A DNA stretch of 64,000 nucleotides, taken from the NCBI RefSeq assembly GCF_003710905.1, contig NZ_RHHV01000009.1, forward strand, positions 62,001 through 126,000, written 5' to 3'. Position numbers and translations under genes: made by a program. The notes below the pieces were generated by a model. That model did no database searches, was not told the origin of the DNA, and worked only from the letters and a program-made list of their open reading frames with translations. Positions 36,438-45,506 of the stretch are shown one piece after another. Every line of letters starts with the position of its first letter. Position 1 is the stretch's first letter. The DNA is from Brevibacillus parabrevis. Lineage in GTDB: Bacteria; Bacillota; Bacilli; Brevibacillales; Brevibacillaceae.

Positions 36438-36800
36438 ATGCCTGCATACAACATTCGCATCTCGATCAGAAGGCTAAAGCTCGATTTGTACGACGGCAAT
36501 ACGTTGATCCGCTCCTATCCGGTTGCGCTCGGCAAGATCGCGACGGAAACACCTCGTGGCGATTTTACGATCATCAACAAGGTTCCTTATCCCGACTCGT
36601 ACCCGGGAGGACCGCTCAGCGTTTTCGGAACATACTGGCTGGGGCTGAGCAAACCTCATTACGGCATACACGGCACAAACACCCCATCCTCGATCGGGCA
36701 CTACGTCTCGCACGGCTGCATTCGCATGTACAATCAGGATGTCAACGAACTGGCCCAAATCGTTCCCATCGGCACACCAGTCCGAATCCGCCTGCAATAA
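36438..36800 (+). CDS. L,D-transpeptidase (YkuD domain)
   Basis: 120 residues consisting only of the YkuD catalytic domain. The active site HGTN...SHGCIRMYN contains the nucleophilic Cys. No LysM domain or signal peptide is visible, so it is shorter than B. subtilis YkuD; like other sporulation-type YkuD proteins it may work in spore cortex or coat. GGGAGGTGA supports ATG at 36438. Confidence 0.9.
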   Translation: MPAYNIRISIRRLKLDLYDGNTLIRSYPVALGKIATETPRGDFTIINKVPYPDSYPGGPLSVFGTYWLGLSKPHYGIHGTNTPSSIGHYVSHGCIRMYNQDVNELAQIVPIGTPVRIRLQ

Positions 36801-36818
36801 ATGGCCGCGTGCACAGGC

Positions 36819-36859
36819 AAAGACCCGCCTCTTCATTTTCGAAAAGGCGGGTCTTTTTT
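36819..36859. terminator. Bidirectional terminator after the L,D-transpeptidase gene
   Basis: AAAGACCCGCCT and AGGCGGGTCTTT arms (12 bp) with T6 on the plus side; it touches the stop of the convergent small gene. Confidence 0.9.
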
Positions 36860-37079
36860 ACATGAGGTGCTTATCCGTTTCATCGACCGTTTTTTGGTCA
36901 TTCGTCTCCAAGTATACGAGAAATCTTCTGGCTTGCTTGTACATAATCGAAAGCGTCATTTCCCTGATTTTGTTCATGATCGCTTCTTTGTCCTTCGGAT
37001 GGACTTCACAAGCGAGCCTTTCTTCTTGCAATACGAGGTAAGACATCACCCATTCCGGGTCCAGCTTATAGGCAGGCAA
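36858..37079 (-). CDS. Small hypothetical protein
   Basis: 73 residues, mainly helical and charged (LDPEWVMSYLVLQEERLACEVHPKDKEAIMNKIREM). TTG at 37079 is preceded by GAGGAG 9 nt upstream. It resembles short cytoplasmic proteins seen in Bacillales, but I cannot name a family. Confidence 0.6.
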   Translation of the reverse strand: MPAYKLDPEWVMSYLVLQEERLACEVHPKDKEAIMNKIREMTLSIMYKQARRFLVYLETNDQKTVDETDKHLM

Positions 37080-37187
37080 CGACAGCGACTCCTCTACTCT
37101 AGTAATCCTCTCTAGTCTACAGGAGATCGGCGTTGCTTTCCCAGCCTCAATAACTGGCTAGACAAACAGAGATTGGCACCCTGCCAA

Positions 37188-39110
37188 TTACTTCCCTTGC
37201 TCCAACTCTTCGATCAGGGCAGACAACTCCGCCCAGCGCTCTACTGCCGCTTCCAGATCGGCAGTCACTTGCTGTTCTTCCGCAAACAGCTTTTCTACCT
37301 TGCCGTAGTCGCTGCCCGCTCCGGCAATTTCTTTTTTGAGCGTCGCGATCCGTTCTTCAAGAGCTGCAATTTTGCCTTCGATCGTATCCCAATCCTTCTG
37401 ATCCTTGTACGAAAGCTTTTTCGTGCGGTTGTTGCCACGCGTCGCCTGACTGCTCGCCTGCTTCTCGACGGATGGCTGTTGCCCCACGGAAGCTGTTGCT
37501 GCTGCGGTGTCCTCCACTCGCTTTTCTTCCAGATACTCGGAGTAATTGCCGATAAAATGGCGAATTTGTCCGTCTCCTTCAAAAGCAAACAGGTGGTCGA
37601 CCGTGCGATCAAGGAAGTAGCGGTCATGGGAAACCGTGATGACCGCGCCAGGGAACTGCTCCAAATAATCTTCCAAAATGCTGAGCGTCTGGATATCGAG
37701 ATCGTTGGTCGGCTCATCCAAAAACAGCACGTTCGGCTCGCCCATCAACGTGCGGAGCAAGTACAGCCTGCGCCGCTCGCCGCCAGACAGCTTGGCAATC
37801 GGCGTCCACTGCATGGCTGGGGAAAAGAGGAAACGCTCCAGCATTTGCGAAGCGGTAATCGCCTCGCCGTTGCTCGTCGTGATTACTTCTGCCGCTTCCT
37901 TCACATACTCGATCACGCGCAGCTTCTCGTTCATCTCCACGCTATCCTGCGTGTAGTAGGCGATTTTCACCGTCGTCCCGATATCGATCGTCCCGCTGTC
38001 AGGCTGGATTCGTCCGGCCAGCATGTTCAACAGCGTCGACTTGCCGCTGCCGTTTGGCCCGATGATCCCCACGCGATCACCTGGCAGGACGATATAGCTG
38101 AAGTCGTTGATGAGACTGCGGTCGCCGTATCCTTTTTGCACGTGCTCGATCTCGATGACCTTTTTGCCCAACCTGCTTGCACCAAGCGCCATCTCCAGCT
38201 TGGCTGTCGGGCCATCCACAGTCCGGTCGCGCAGCTCCTCTGCCCGCTGGACACGCGCTTTTTGCTTGGTCGTCCGCGCTTTGGCTCCCCTGCGCAGCCA
38301 GGCCAGCTCGCGGCGCAACAAATTTTGCCGCTTGTCTTCTGCTGCTGCCTCATTTTCTTCCCGCTCGGCTTTTTTCTCCAAAAACGTGGCGTAGTTGCCT
38401 TCGTAGCTGTACAGCTTGCCGCGATCCAGCTCAAACGTGCGGTTCGTCACCCGGTCGAGGAAGTAGCGATCGTGCGTGACGAGCAGCAAAGCGCCCTTGT
38501 AGCGGGACAAAAATTCCTCCAGCCACTCTACCGTCTCATTGTCGATATGGTTCGTCGGCTCGTCCAAAATCAGCAAATCGGCTGGCTGAATCAGCGCCCG
38601 CGCCATGGCTACCCGCTTGCGTTGGCCCCCGGACAGCTCTTTGACTTTTTGCGAAAAGTTGTGCAGCCCGAGCTTCGTCAAAATCGTCTTGGCCTGCGTA
38701 TTGCTCTCCCACGCATCAACTGCGTCCATCCGCCCTTGTACAGCGAACAGGCGCGCCTGCTTTTTCTCGTCCTGCGGATCTGCCTGAACGGCTTCCAGCG
38801 CGATTTCGTACTCACGCAGCAGCTGGATCAGCGGAGACTCTCCGTAGAACACTTGCTCCAATACGGTTGATTCCTCATCAAAGCTTGGGTTTTGCGGCAA
38901 GTATTCGACGTGAAAATGGTTGGCGTGAATGATTTTTCCGCTGTCTGGCGTATCTTGTCCCGCCATGATGCGCAACAGCGAAGACTTTCCTGTACCGTTG
39001 ACTCCGATCAGCCCGATCCGTTGCTGCTCTGCGATATGGAAGGAAATATGATCAAACAAAATCTTGTCTCCGTAGCTTTTGGAGAGGTTTTCTACTGAAA
39101 TAATTTGCAT
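37188..39110 (-). CDS. ABC-F family ATPase (Uup/YfmR-like)
   Basis: 640 residues with two ABC domains in one chain and no membrane segments. First Walker A GVNGTGKSS (about 38), signature LSGGQRKR, Walker B LLILDEPTN; second GPNGSGKST (about 355), signature LSGGERRR, Walker B VLFLDEPTN. The linker between them is charged and helical, and a C-terminal coiled coil (about 550-640) is typical of Uup. ABC-F proteins act on the ribosome or DNA; resistance cannot be inferred. ATG at 39110 follows AGGTGA. Confidence 0.92.
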   Translation of the reverse strand: MQIISVENLSKSYGDKILFDHISFHIAEQQRIGLIGVNGTGKSSLLRIMAGQDTPDSGKIIHANHFHVEYLPQNPSFDEESTVLEQVFYGESPLIQLLREYEIALEAVQADPQDEKKQARLFAVQGRMDAVDAWESNTQAKTILTKLGLHNFSQKVKELSGGQRKRVAMARALIQPADLLILDEPTNHIDNETVEWLEEFLSRYKGALLLVTHDRYFLDRVTNRTFELDRGKLYSYEGNYATFLEKKAEREENEAAAEDKRQNLLRRELAWLRRGAKARTTKQKARVQRAEELRDRTVDGPTAKLEMALGASRLGKKVIEIEHVQKGYGDRSLINDFSYIVLPGDRVGIIGPNGSGKSTLLNMLAGRIQPDSGTIDIGTTVKIAYYTQDSVEMNEKLRVIEYVKEAAEVITTSNGEAITASQMLERFLFSPAMQWTPIAKLSGGERRRLYLLRTLMGEPNVLFLDEPTNDLDIQTLSILEDYLEQFPGAVITVSHDRYFLDRTVDHLFAFEGDGQIRHFIGNYSEYLEEKRVEDTAAATASVGQQPSVEKQASSQATRGNNRTKKLSYKDQKDWDTIEGKIAALEERIATLKKEIAGAGSDYGKVEKLFAEEQQVTADLEAAVERWAELSALIEELEQGK

Positions 39111-39232
39111 GGTCTTCACCTGTACTTTTCTATTTGCCCTCTCCAGTTGAAAGGGATGCTATCTTATGATCGTACCATTTTTTTCGTGCAAGCTCTAGGA
39201 TTCTCTGCCCGGTTCCTGTCCGGCATGCAAAA

Positions 39233-39274
39233 AAGCAGGCGCACTTCACTCGTCGTGAGTACGCCCCGCCTGTT
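39233..39274 (-). terminator. Terminator of the sirtuin gene
   Basis: CAGGCG/CGCCTG with inner CACTC/GTGAG arms; T6 follows on the minus strand. Confidence 0.75.
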
Positions 39275-39277
39275 GGT

Positions 39278-40000
39278 TCAGCTCGTCAGCCATTGCTCGG
39301 TTTGCGACAATAGCTCCCCTATTTTCTGGTCGCGCACCACAAAATCCGCCCAGTCATCGAGTGGCGTCGGCTCCTGATTGACAATCACCAGTCTCGCCCC
39401 GCTTTCTTTCGCTCGCTGGGGAAACCAGTTAGCCGGACTGACTGTCAGCGAAGAGCCGAGCACGAGGAACAGCGAAGCGCTCTCAGCCCACTCGACGGCT
39501 TGCTCAACCTGCGCCGGCGGCAAAGCTTCTCCGAACAAGACGACATCGGGACGGACAAAGCCTCCGCACGCACACCTAGTCCCGTCTTCCTGCAAATACC
39601 GCTCGCTGGAATAGCGCTCCTGGCAACGAATGCAGCTAACCGTGCTCAATGTGCCATGCAGTTGCGCCACTGCCTGGCTCCCTGCCCGCTGGTGAAAGCC
39701 GTCTACATTTTGCGTGATGATGCCTTCGACCAGCCCGCGCTGCTCCCATTTTGCCAGCAACTCGTGTCCTGCATGCGGCTGGCAGGCCAGCAACCCTTCG
39801 ATCCGCTTGCGGTAAAAAGCGGCGAACTCGTCCCGGTTCTCGCGCATCGCTTTCGTGCTGGCGAGCTGCTGGGGGTCCAATCCGCGCCACAATCCGGTCT
39901 GGGAACGAAAATCAGGCAGACCGCTTTCGGTAGACATGCCTGCACCTGTAAAGACAATCGTTCGAGGTGATTGTTGCAGCCATTTGGCCAGCGACTCCAT
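39278..40000 (-). CDS. NAD-dependent protein deacylase, Sir2 family
   Basis: 240 residues. NAD-binding GAGMSTESGLPDFRS (about 19-33), catalytic TQNVDGFHQRAGS with His, and a four-Cys zinc site (CIRC and CACGG) are present. It removes acyl groups from lysines, releasing nicotinamide and O-acyl-ADP-ribose. ATG at 40000 is chosen because GGAGGG lies 7 nt upstream; ATG at 40006 is too close. Confidence 0.93.
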   Translation of the reverse strand: MESLAKWLQQSPRTIVFTGAGMSTESGLPDFRSQTGLWRGLDPQQLASTKAMRENRDEFAAFYRKRIEGLLACQPHAGHELLAKWEQRGLVEGIITQNVDGFHQRAGSQAVAQLHGTLSTVSCIRCQERYSSERYLQEDGTRCACGGFVRPDVVLFGEALPPAQVEQAVEWAESASLFLVLGSSLTVSPANWFPQRAKESGARLVIVNQEPTPLDDWADFVVRDQKIGELLSQTEQWLTS

Positions 40001-40087
40001 CTGCATCCCTCCGCTTTTTTGCTCTCATTGTAAAGGAAGAAAAAGGAAGTGTACAGCAAATAAGGAGTCTTGTGTCTCGTACGTTAG

Positions 40088-40963
40088 CTAATACGTTCCG
40101 GCATATCCATATTGCTGCGGATAAGACGCCTGAGGCTGTTGCTGGAGCTGAGGCTGGCTGGGCGGGTAATACGTGTACCCGGACAGTTCCGGATAGTGCG
40201 TGTACTGTCCGTACTCCGGCGCCTGGGCATAAGCGGCGGCATCGTAATAATAGGAGCTTGTCGGCCATTGGCTGGAATAGCCGTAGTGCGGAAGCTGGCT
40301 GGACGGGCTGTTCCATTGGTTCGTGCCTTGGTTTGCGCCCGGATTCGAGCCTTGGTTCGCTCCCGGATTCGCCCCTCGCTGGCAACCAAGCGGCGGACCG
40401 ATGACAACGGTTCGGGGGATCGGAGCAAAAGTGTCCTTGACCTTCGCTTCGTCCAGGCAGTACGTGTGCGCCCATACGCTTGCCGGGGTCAGTCGCAGGA
40501 TGTCGGAGCCAAAGATCACTTCCGGCACCGGAGCGTCAAAAACGGCTATCAGATGCGTATCGTCCGTCAGGGCAATCTCGTAATGCCACCAGCCCTGCGG
40601 CACATTCGCCACTTGCCTCGGCTTGATATGGAAAGTAAGCAACTGGTTCGTGAATGGATTAATAATGGAAACGGCTGCCTCGCCGGACACACAGTAAACC
40701 AGTTCGGAAGCGTTTTGATGAATATGTGGCTCAATCACGTTTCCAGTCGTCAAAAAGATGTCGAGCAGCGAAGTGTTGCCCAGCGTGTTCAACTGCTGGA
40801 TGCCGAGAGAATCGATGAAGTTGCCCGCGTCTTTTCGAAAAAACGTGTTGTTGCGCATATCGTACGTAAATTGCGTATTCGGCGAAGTATAGTCCCGATA
40901 AGTGGTAGCCATCTGTCCCGTCTTCCCTCCAACGTTCTGGGTATATGTCTCATAGGTATCCAT
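40088..40963 (-). CDS. Cupin-domain protein with coat-like Gly/Asn/Gln/Tyr-rich tail
   Basis: 291 residues. The N-terminal half is a cupin: HIHQNASELVYCVSGEAAV (metal-type His pair and Glu) and GWWHYEI. From about 200 the sequence changes to repeats of GANPGANQG/GSNPGANQG and then a Tyr/Gln/Pro-rich tail ending in QYGYAGTY, the composition of spore coat or other surface proteins. A spore-coat cupin is a reasonable guess. The start is uncertain: ATG at 40963 has only a weak site, while ATG at 40912 has GGAGGG 13 nt upstream. Confidence 0.78.
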   Translation of the reverse strand: MDTYETYTQNVGGKTGQMATTYRDYTSPNTQFTYDMRNNTFFRKDAGNFIDSLGIQQLNTLGNTSLLDIFLTTGNVIEPHIHQNASELVYCVSGEAAVSIINPFTNQLLTFHIKPRQVANVPQGWWHYEIALTDDTHLIAVFDAPVPEVIFGSDILRLTPASVWAHTYCLDEAKVKDTFAPIPRTVVIGPPLGCQRGANPGANQGSNPGANQGTNQWNSPSSQLPHYGYSSQWPTSSYYYDAAAYAQAPEYGQYTHYPELSGYTYYPPSQPQLQQQPQASYPQQYGYAGTY

Positions 40964-41108
40964 ATTCCCGAACGCCCAGTTGGTGCGCCTATGTTTTCAA
41001 CAAGGCAGCCTGGATTCAGCTCGCACGGCTCGTTGCATTGGCACTCCCTCTCCTGATCGGCATATCGTAATAAGAGTCGCGCCAAGTCCTCATGGGAGGT
41101 GAGTGGAA

Positions 41109-41894
41109 GTGGCCACCTATTTCGTCTCGGACATTCACGGCCAGAACCAGGCATTTCGCAGAGCATTGCGCGATGCCTCCTTTTCCCCGCAAACGGGAGA
41201 TCGTCTCTATGTGATCGGCGATATGATCGACCGCGGCCCGGAATCGAAGGAAGTGCTGTTCGACCTGTTTACCTTGCAAAAGCAATATCCAAACCAGGTC
41301 TTTCTCCTGAAAGGCAATCACGAGCAGATGCTGGAGGATTGGCTGAAAGGACAAGGAAACCCGGAGCTGTACTTGCGTTACAACGGCGGAGATGCCACGA
41401 TCCGTTCGCTCTTGGGAAACCACCCTCTGCGCCGGGCTTTTCTCCATTCCATGCCATCCAACGCCGAACAAGAGGAAGCTCGACGGCTGATTCAGAGCGA
41501 GTACCCGGGACTGTTGCCCGCCTTGTCCGCCTTGCCGTTGTACATGGAGCTTCCAGCCGATCCGCAGACGGGAGCGCCCGCTGTTCTGCTCGTCCACGCG
41601 GGCATTCGTCCCGGCATTCCGCTGCGCCAGCAAAATCCAGAAGATCTCCTGTGGATTCGCGAGCCCTTCTACCTTTATTATGAAGGAGACAGGCCAATCG
41701 TCTTCGGTCATACCCCGGTGCCTCGTTTGCCTGACTATGAAGGCTATGGTCCCTGGCGGCGCGGCAACCTGATCGGCATCGATGGCGGTGCCGCTTATCG
41801 GCGAGGAGTATTGTTGGTAGAGTGGCCCTCTCTGCAATCGATCTTTGTCCCTGTTGGCGACGTCCAGCCTGCCATGCAAGTACGCGTCATCTGA
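41109..41894 (+). CDS. Metallophosphoesterase, PPP/bis(5'-nucleosyl)-tetraphosphatase-like
   Basis: 261 residues with the calcineurin-like motif series: FVSDIHGQ, GDMIDRGPES, GNHEQM, a His in LLVHAGIRP, and FGHTPVP. This is the protein serine/threonine phosphatase (PrpE-like) arrangement. Two GTG codons are possible; GTG at 41109 is 9 nt from GGGAGG and preferred over 41103. Single gene. Confidence 0.88.
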   Translation: MATYFVSDIHGQNQAFRRALRDASFSPQTGDRLYVIGDMIDRGPESKEVLFDLFTLQKQYPNQVFLLKGNHEQMLEDWLKGQGNPELYLRYNGGDATIRSLLGNHPLRRAFLHSMPSNAEQEEARRLIQSEYPGLLPALSALPLYMELPADPQTGAPAVLLVHAGIRPGIPLRQQNPEDLLWIREPFYLYYEGDRPIVFGHTPVPRLPDYEGYGPWRRGNLIGIDGGAAYRRGVLLVEWPSLQSIFVPVGDVQPAMQVRVI

Positions 41895-42041
41895 CGGCGA
41901 CACTACCTGTAGCCCTAGCGCTTCGGGTAGCGCCTCTATCCTGTTTTTGGTACAAGCACAAGCCTTTCCCTTTGAAAAATTGTTACTTTTTATAATCTAC
42001 TTCCGAATCGTAATATGGTAAGATATGAACGAGGTGTTGTT

Positions 42042-42470
42042 ATGAAACGTCAACAAGTGATGGAACAATCCATGTTTGCGGCTTGGGGCCTGTCCCTGAT
42101 TGCCACGGCTGGAAGTCTGTTTTTTTCGGAAGTATTGAAGTACATACCGTGTGATTTGTGCTGGTACCAGCGCATCCTGATGTATCCGCTCATCATTTTG
42201 CTCGGAGTGGCGTCCGCGAAAAAGGACTACAAAATGTCCTCGTACGCCTTGATTCTCTCTTTGATCGGCGGTTGCATCTCCCTCTATCATTACTTGATCC
42301 AAAAGGTTCCCTTCCTGCATGAGCTGGGCAATGCTTGCGGCATTGTCCCCTGCAATACGGACTACATCAACTGGTTCGGGTTTATCACCATTCCTTTTCT
42401 GGCGCTGGTCGCATTTGCTTTAATCAGTATTTCGCTGTTCATCGTCATGAAAAACGCAAAGGAGAATTGA
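42042..42470 (+). CDS. bdbC: Disulfide bond formation protein BdbC (DsbB-like)
   Basis: 142-residue membrane protein with four transmembrane helices. Two redox Cys pairs are visible: CDLCWYQR between helices 1 and 2 and the CGIVPC pair later, the DsbB/BdbC pattern. It reoxidises the thiol oxidase using quinone. GAGGTG precedes ATG at 42042. It ends 3 nt before bdbD. Confidence 0.92.
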   Translation: MKRQQVMEQSMFAAWGLSLIATAGSLFFSEVLKYIPCDLCWYQRILMYPLIILLGVASAKKDYKMSSYALILSLIGGCISLYHYLIQKVPFLHELGNACGIVPCNTDYINWFGFITIPFLALVAFALISISLFIVMKNAKEN

Positions 42471-42473
42471 TGC

Positions 42474-42944
42474 ATGAAAAAGATTATTTTCCTGTCTATC
42501 CTGGTAGCAGCGCTCTTGATCGGCGCGATTGTGTACTCGGATATGTCCAACCGCCAGGCGGCTGCCGGCAATCCTTACGGCAAAGCCAACCTGAATCCGG
42601 CTACTATCGAGCAATTGCAAGACCCGCTGTACGACAACCTGATCATGCCGGACGAGCTGAAGAGCAAGATCGCGGGCAAAGAAGACTTGTACGTCTACTA
42701 CTACAGCCCGCTGTGCGAGCATTGCCGCGCTACGACACCTGTTTTGGTGCCGATCGTCAAAGACATGCAAATCGACATGAAAAAGCACAACCTGCTCGAA
42801 TTTAACGCAAGCTGGGATGATTTCCAGATCGAGTTCACCCCGACTCTCGTTCACTACAAAGACGGCAAGGAAGTAGCTCGTCTGGTAGGCGGCCACGAAG
42901 CCGACCAGTGGAAGAAATGGCTGGAAGAGCAGAAAAAATCATAG
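42474..42944 (+). CDS. BdbD-like membrane-anchored thioredoxin-fold thiol oxidase
   Basis: 156 residues with an N-terminal membrane anchor (IIFLSILVAALLIGAIVY) and a thioredoxin fold with active-site CEHC and cis-Pro block FTPTLVHY. It is the likely partner of the preceding BdbC-type protein in forming disulfides outside the membrane. GGAG lies 9 nt before ATG at 42474. Confidence 0.85.
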   Translation: MKKIIFLSILVAALLIGAIVYSDMSNRQAAAGNPYGKANLNPATIEQLQDPLYDNLIMPDELKSKIAGKEDLYVYYYSPLCEHCRATTPVLVPIVKDMQIDMKKHNLLEFNASWDDFQIEFTPTLVHYKDGKEVARLVGGHEADQWKKWLEEQKKS

Positions 42945-42950
42945 CGGACA

Positions 42951-42985
42951 AAAGGCCCCGGACGCGAAAGCTCCAGGGCCTTTTC
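42951..42985 (+). terminator. Terminator of the bdbC-bdbD operon
   Basis: AAAGGCCC/GGGCCTTTT arms and a GGA/TCC inner stem, followed by TTTT. Confidence 0.85.
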
Positions 42986-43103
42986 TCTTATAGGTGACAA
43001 AACTGTGAACGAAAACAGCCAGAAATAGCCCGAAAGAGTCATTAGGCTTTTGGAAACGAATGCCTATAATGGATACTGGGTATATTCCAGGAAAACGGAG
43101 GTA

Positions 43104-43979
43104 ATGGTGTTGACCCTTATATACTTGACCGAGACCTTTGGCTTTCGGGCGACGTGGAACCCGGAGCTTTTTCTGTTGACGGCTCTGATCGGACTGGCTT
43201 ACTTTTCCTTGACAGGACCTTTGCGCCATACTTTCCCTGACGCCAAACCTGCTTCGCTCAAACAGAAACTATCGTTTTCCCTCGGCTTGCTGCTGTTTTA
43301 CTTCGGCATGGGCAGCCCCTTGAATGTCGCGGGCCACTTTTTGTTCAGCGCCCATATGCTTCAGCAGTCGATTCTCTATCTCGTGATGCCTTTGTTGCTG
43401 TTGGCCGGCACACCGCCCTGGCTCATGCGCTTCCTTTTTTACCGCAAAGGGTTGAAAGGGTTTTTGCGCGTGGTCAGCCATCCGATCCCTGCCGTCCTTT
43501 TGTTCAATGCCCTATTCTCGTTTTATCACATGCCTGTTATTCTAGACATGACGATGAACAATTTGGCGGCGCACAACCTGATTCACCTGTTGCTCCTGGT
43601 GACAGCGCTTTGGATGTGGCTTCCTGTAATCGCTCCCATCCCGGAGATCCATCGGCTGTCCGAGCTGCAAAAGCTGGCTTATATTTTTGCCAACGGCGTG
43701 CTGATTACGCCAGCCTGTGCGCTGATCATTTTCTCCGAGTCGGCGCTTTACGAGACGTATGTAAACGGGCCTTCCATGTTGTGCGCGCCTTTTTTCTCCG
43801 CTCCGATCGACAAATCGATGTTCGCCGTTCCCCTGCCGCCGTTGGAGGATCAGCGTCTGGGCGGAATCATCATGAAGCTGTTGCAGGAATTGACGTACGG
43901 TTCCGTGCTCGCTTACGTCTTCGCAGCCTGGTACCGGAGAGAGAAAGACCAGCCTGACGATGGACTGATGCCGCAGTAA
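43104..43979 (+). CDS. ctaG: Cytochrome c oxidase assembly factor CtaG
   Basis: About 291 residues, seven predicted transmembrane helices, DUF1404/caa3_CtaG family. Conserved His-containing blocks HFLFSAHMLQQSILYL and HNLIHLLLLV fit. CtaG is needed to assemble caa3 oxidase. GGAGG lies before several starts (ATG 43104, GTG 43107, TTG 43110); TTG at 43110 has the best spacing, so the exact start is unsure. The sco gene follows by about 50 nt. Confidence 0.9.
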   Translation: MVLTLIYLTETFGFRATWNPELFLLTALIGLAYFSLTGPLRHTFPDAKPASLKQKLSFSLGLLLFYFGMGSPLNVAGHFLFSAHMLQQSILYLVMPLLLLAGTPPWLMRFLFYRKGLKGFLRVVSHPIPAVLLFNALFSFYHMPVILDMTMNNLAAHNLIHLLLLVTALWMWLPVIAPIPEIHRLSELQKLAYIFANGVLITPACALIIFSESALYETYVNGPSMLCAPFFSAPIDKSMFAVPLPPLEDQRLGGIIMKLLQELTYGSVLAYVFAAWYRREKDQPDDGLMPQ

Positions 43980-44028
43980 CCGTCCGCGAGTTGTTCTGCC
44001 TCGCCATTTGAAAAAGGAGGAATCCGGC

Positions 44029-44640
44029 GTGCCACTCACCCCAACTGCCGCCACTCGACTCAGACGGCTCGTGCTTTTGTTGCCGCTCTTTGTTCTTGCC
44101 GCTCTCATCGCTTCGTGGCTTTGGCTCACCCCTTCGGAGGTCTCAGCCAAGTTGCCGGATGCACAGCTGCAAACTTTGGATGGAGCCGCCTACTCCCTCT
44201 CTCCCAAGCCGGGAACCGTCCGGCTGGTCGAGCTGATTTATACTCGCTGTCCCGATATTTGCCCTACCACCACGATCAAGATGGTGCAGTTGCAAAAACG
44301 TCTGCAGGAAGCGGGGGTTATGGGAAAAGGCGTCGACTTTTTGACGATCACGATCGATCCGCAAAACGATACGCCTGACGTCTTGCGCTACTATGCCCGG
44401 CAGCTCGGCATTGCAGAAGACGGCTGGACGATCTTGCGCGGCGACGAAGAGACGATTCGCACGGTGACGAGTTCGCTCGGCTTTTTTGCCAAAAAGACGG
44501 ATGACGGGTTCATCTCCCACACGTCGAGCACTTATCTTGTCGATCAAAACAACGCGGTTATTCGCAAATTCGGCATGGGGGAAGATTTTGATCCCGAGCA
44601 AATTTATCAAGAGTTGTTGAACTTGAAGAAGGAAGGGTAA
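44029..44640 (+). CDS. SCO1/SenC-type copper chaperone of cytochrome oxidase assembly
   Basis: 203 residues: an N-terminal membrane anchor and a thioredoxin-fold domain with the CPDIC copper-binding pair and a distal His in FISHTSSTYLVD. It delivers copper to the CuA site of cytochrome c oxidase. GTG at 44029 has GGAGG 8 nt upstream. It lies between ctaG and a YtkA-like lipoprotein, consistent with an oxidase-assembly unit. Confidence 0.92.
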   Translation: MPLTPTAATRLRRLVLLLPLFVLAALIASWLWLTPSEVSAKLPDAQLQTLDGAAYSLSPKPGTVRLVELIYTRCPDICPTTTIKMVQLQKRLQEAGVMGKGVDFLTITIDPQNDTPDVLRYYARQLGIAEDGWTILRGDEETIRTVTSSLGFFAKKTDDGFISHTSSTYLVDQNNAVIRKFGMGEDFDPEQIYQELLNLKKEG

Positions 44641-44645
44641 CGCAA

Positions 44646-45428
44646 ATGAAACGCTTTTTCACGCTGTTCCTGTCCGTGCTGACCGTTCTGGCTGCGGCAT
44701 GCTCCAACCAGAATGACCAGGGGATGGAGGCTGCTTCCGGCGCCCCTGTGGACGCCGCATTTACGCTGGAACCAACGGAGCCTGTAGCTGGAGGCACGAT
44801 TACGTTTTCGGTCAAGGTGACCCAGGAAGGAAAGCCGGTAGATGATGCGCGCGAAGTATCGTTTGAATGGTGGAAGGATGGCCAGGAAAAGCATGAGACG
44901 ATCCCGGCGAAGCTCGCAGCCGACGGCGTTTATACGGCGCAGCAGACGATCAGCGAGCCTGGCTCCTACTTTGTCTACTATCACGTCACCGCCCGCGACT
45001 TCCACAACATGCGCAAAACACCGTTTACGGTGAAAGCAGCCGACAGCAACTCCCCTGCTGGCGCTAACGCCACGGAGCAGACGGCAACAGGGCACGAGCA
45101 TCACGGCCAAGCCGCTTCCGGTGAAGCGCATGCGCCAAGCGGAGTCGATTTTCACCTCATGCCGCCAGACGAGCTTGCAGCGCAGTCAGAGGCAGCGATG
45201 CTCGTTCACCTGATGAAAGACAACCAGCCGTTCTCAGGCGGCACGGTCAAATTCGAATTTTGGACGGGAAATGAGGCCAAGCACAGCTTCGTCGATGCCA
45301 AAGAAAGCAGTGCCGGGCAGTACGAAGGCAAGCTGACCTTTCCCGCTGCTGGCGACTACACCGTGAAAGTCCATCTGGAAAAAGGCGATATTCACGACCA
45401 TAAAGATTTTGCGGTCACCGTCAAGTAA
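44646..45428 (+). CDS. YtkA-like (FixH-related) lipoprotein with two domains
   Basis: 260 residues. The lipobox LAAAC ends the signal peptide. Two YtkA-like beta-sandwich domains (about 35-125 and 165-260) are separated by a His-rich linker (GHEHHGQ), which could bind metal. It follows sco by 5 nt. A role in metal handling for oxidase assembly is inferred from position and His content. Confidence 0.82.
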   Translation: MKRFFTLFLSVLTVLAAACSNQNDQGMEAASGAPVDAAFTLEPTEPVAGGTITFSVKVTQEGKPVDDAREVSFEWWKDGQEKHETIPAKLAADGVYTAQQTISEPGSYFVYYHVTARDFHNMRKTPFTVKAADSNSPAGANATEQTATGHEHHGQAASGEAHAPSGVDFHLMPPDELAAQSEAAMLVHLMKDNQPFSGGTVKFEFWTGNEAKHSFVDAKESSAGQYEGKLTFPAAGDYTVKVHLEKGDIHDHKDFAVTVK

Positions 45429-45461
45429 CAGCGCGCTGCCTTGCCTGCGGCAAACCGCAAA

Positions 45462-45503
45462 CAAAAACGGCCATTCCCTGAACGCGGGAAGGCCGTTTTG
45501 TTT
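45462..45503. terminator. Bidirectional terminator after the oxidase-assembly group
   Basis: AAAACGGCC/GGCCGTTTT arms with TTCCC/GGGAA inner stem between convergent genes. Confidence 0.9.
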
Positions 45504-45506
45504 TGA

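Noticed and set aside
41940-42042. TTGAAA/TATAAT pair upstream of bdbC as promoter
   Set aside because: The spacing is 13 nt, too short for a sigma-A promoter, and no better pair was found.
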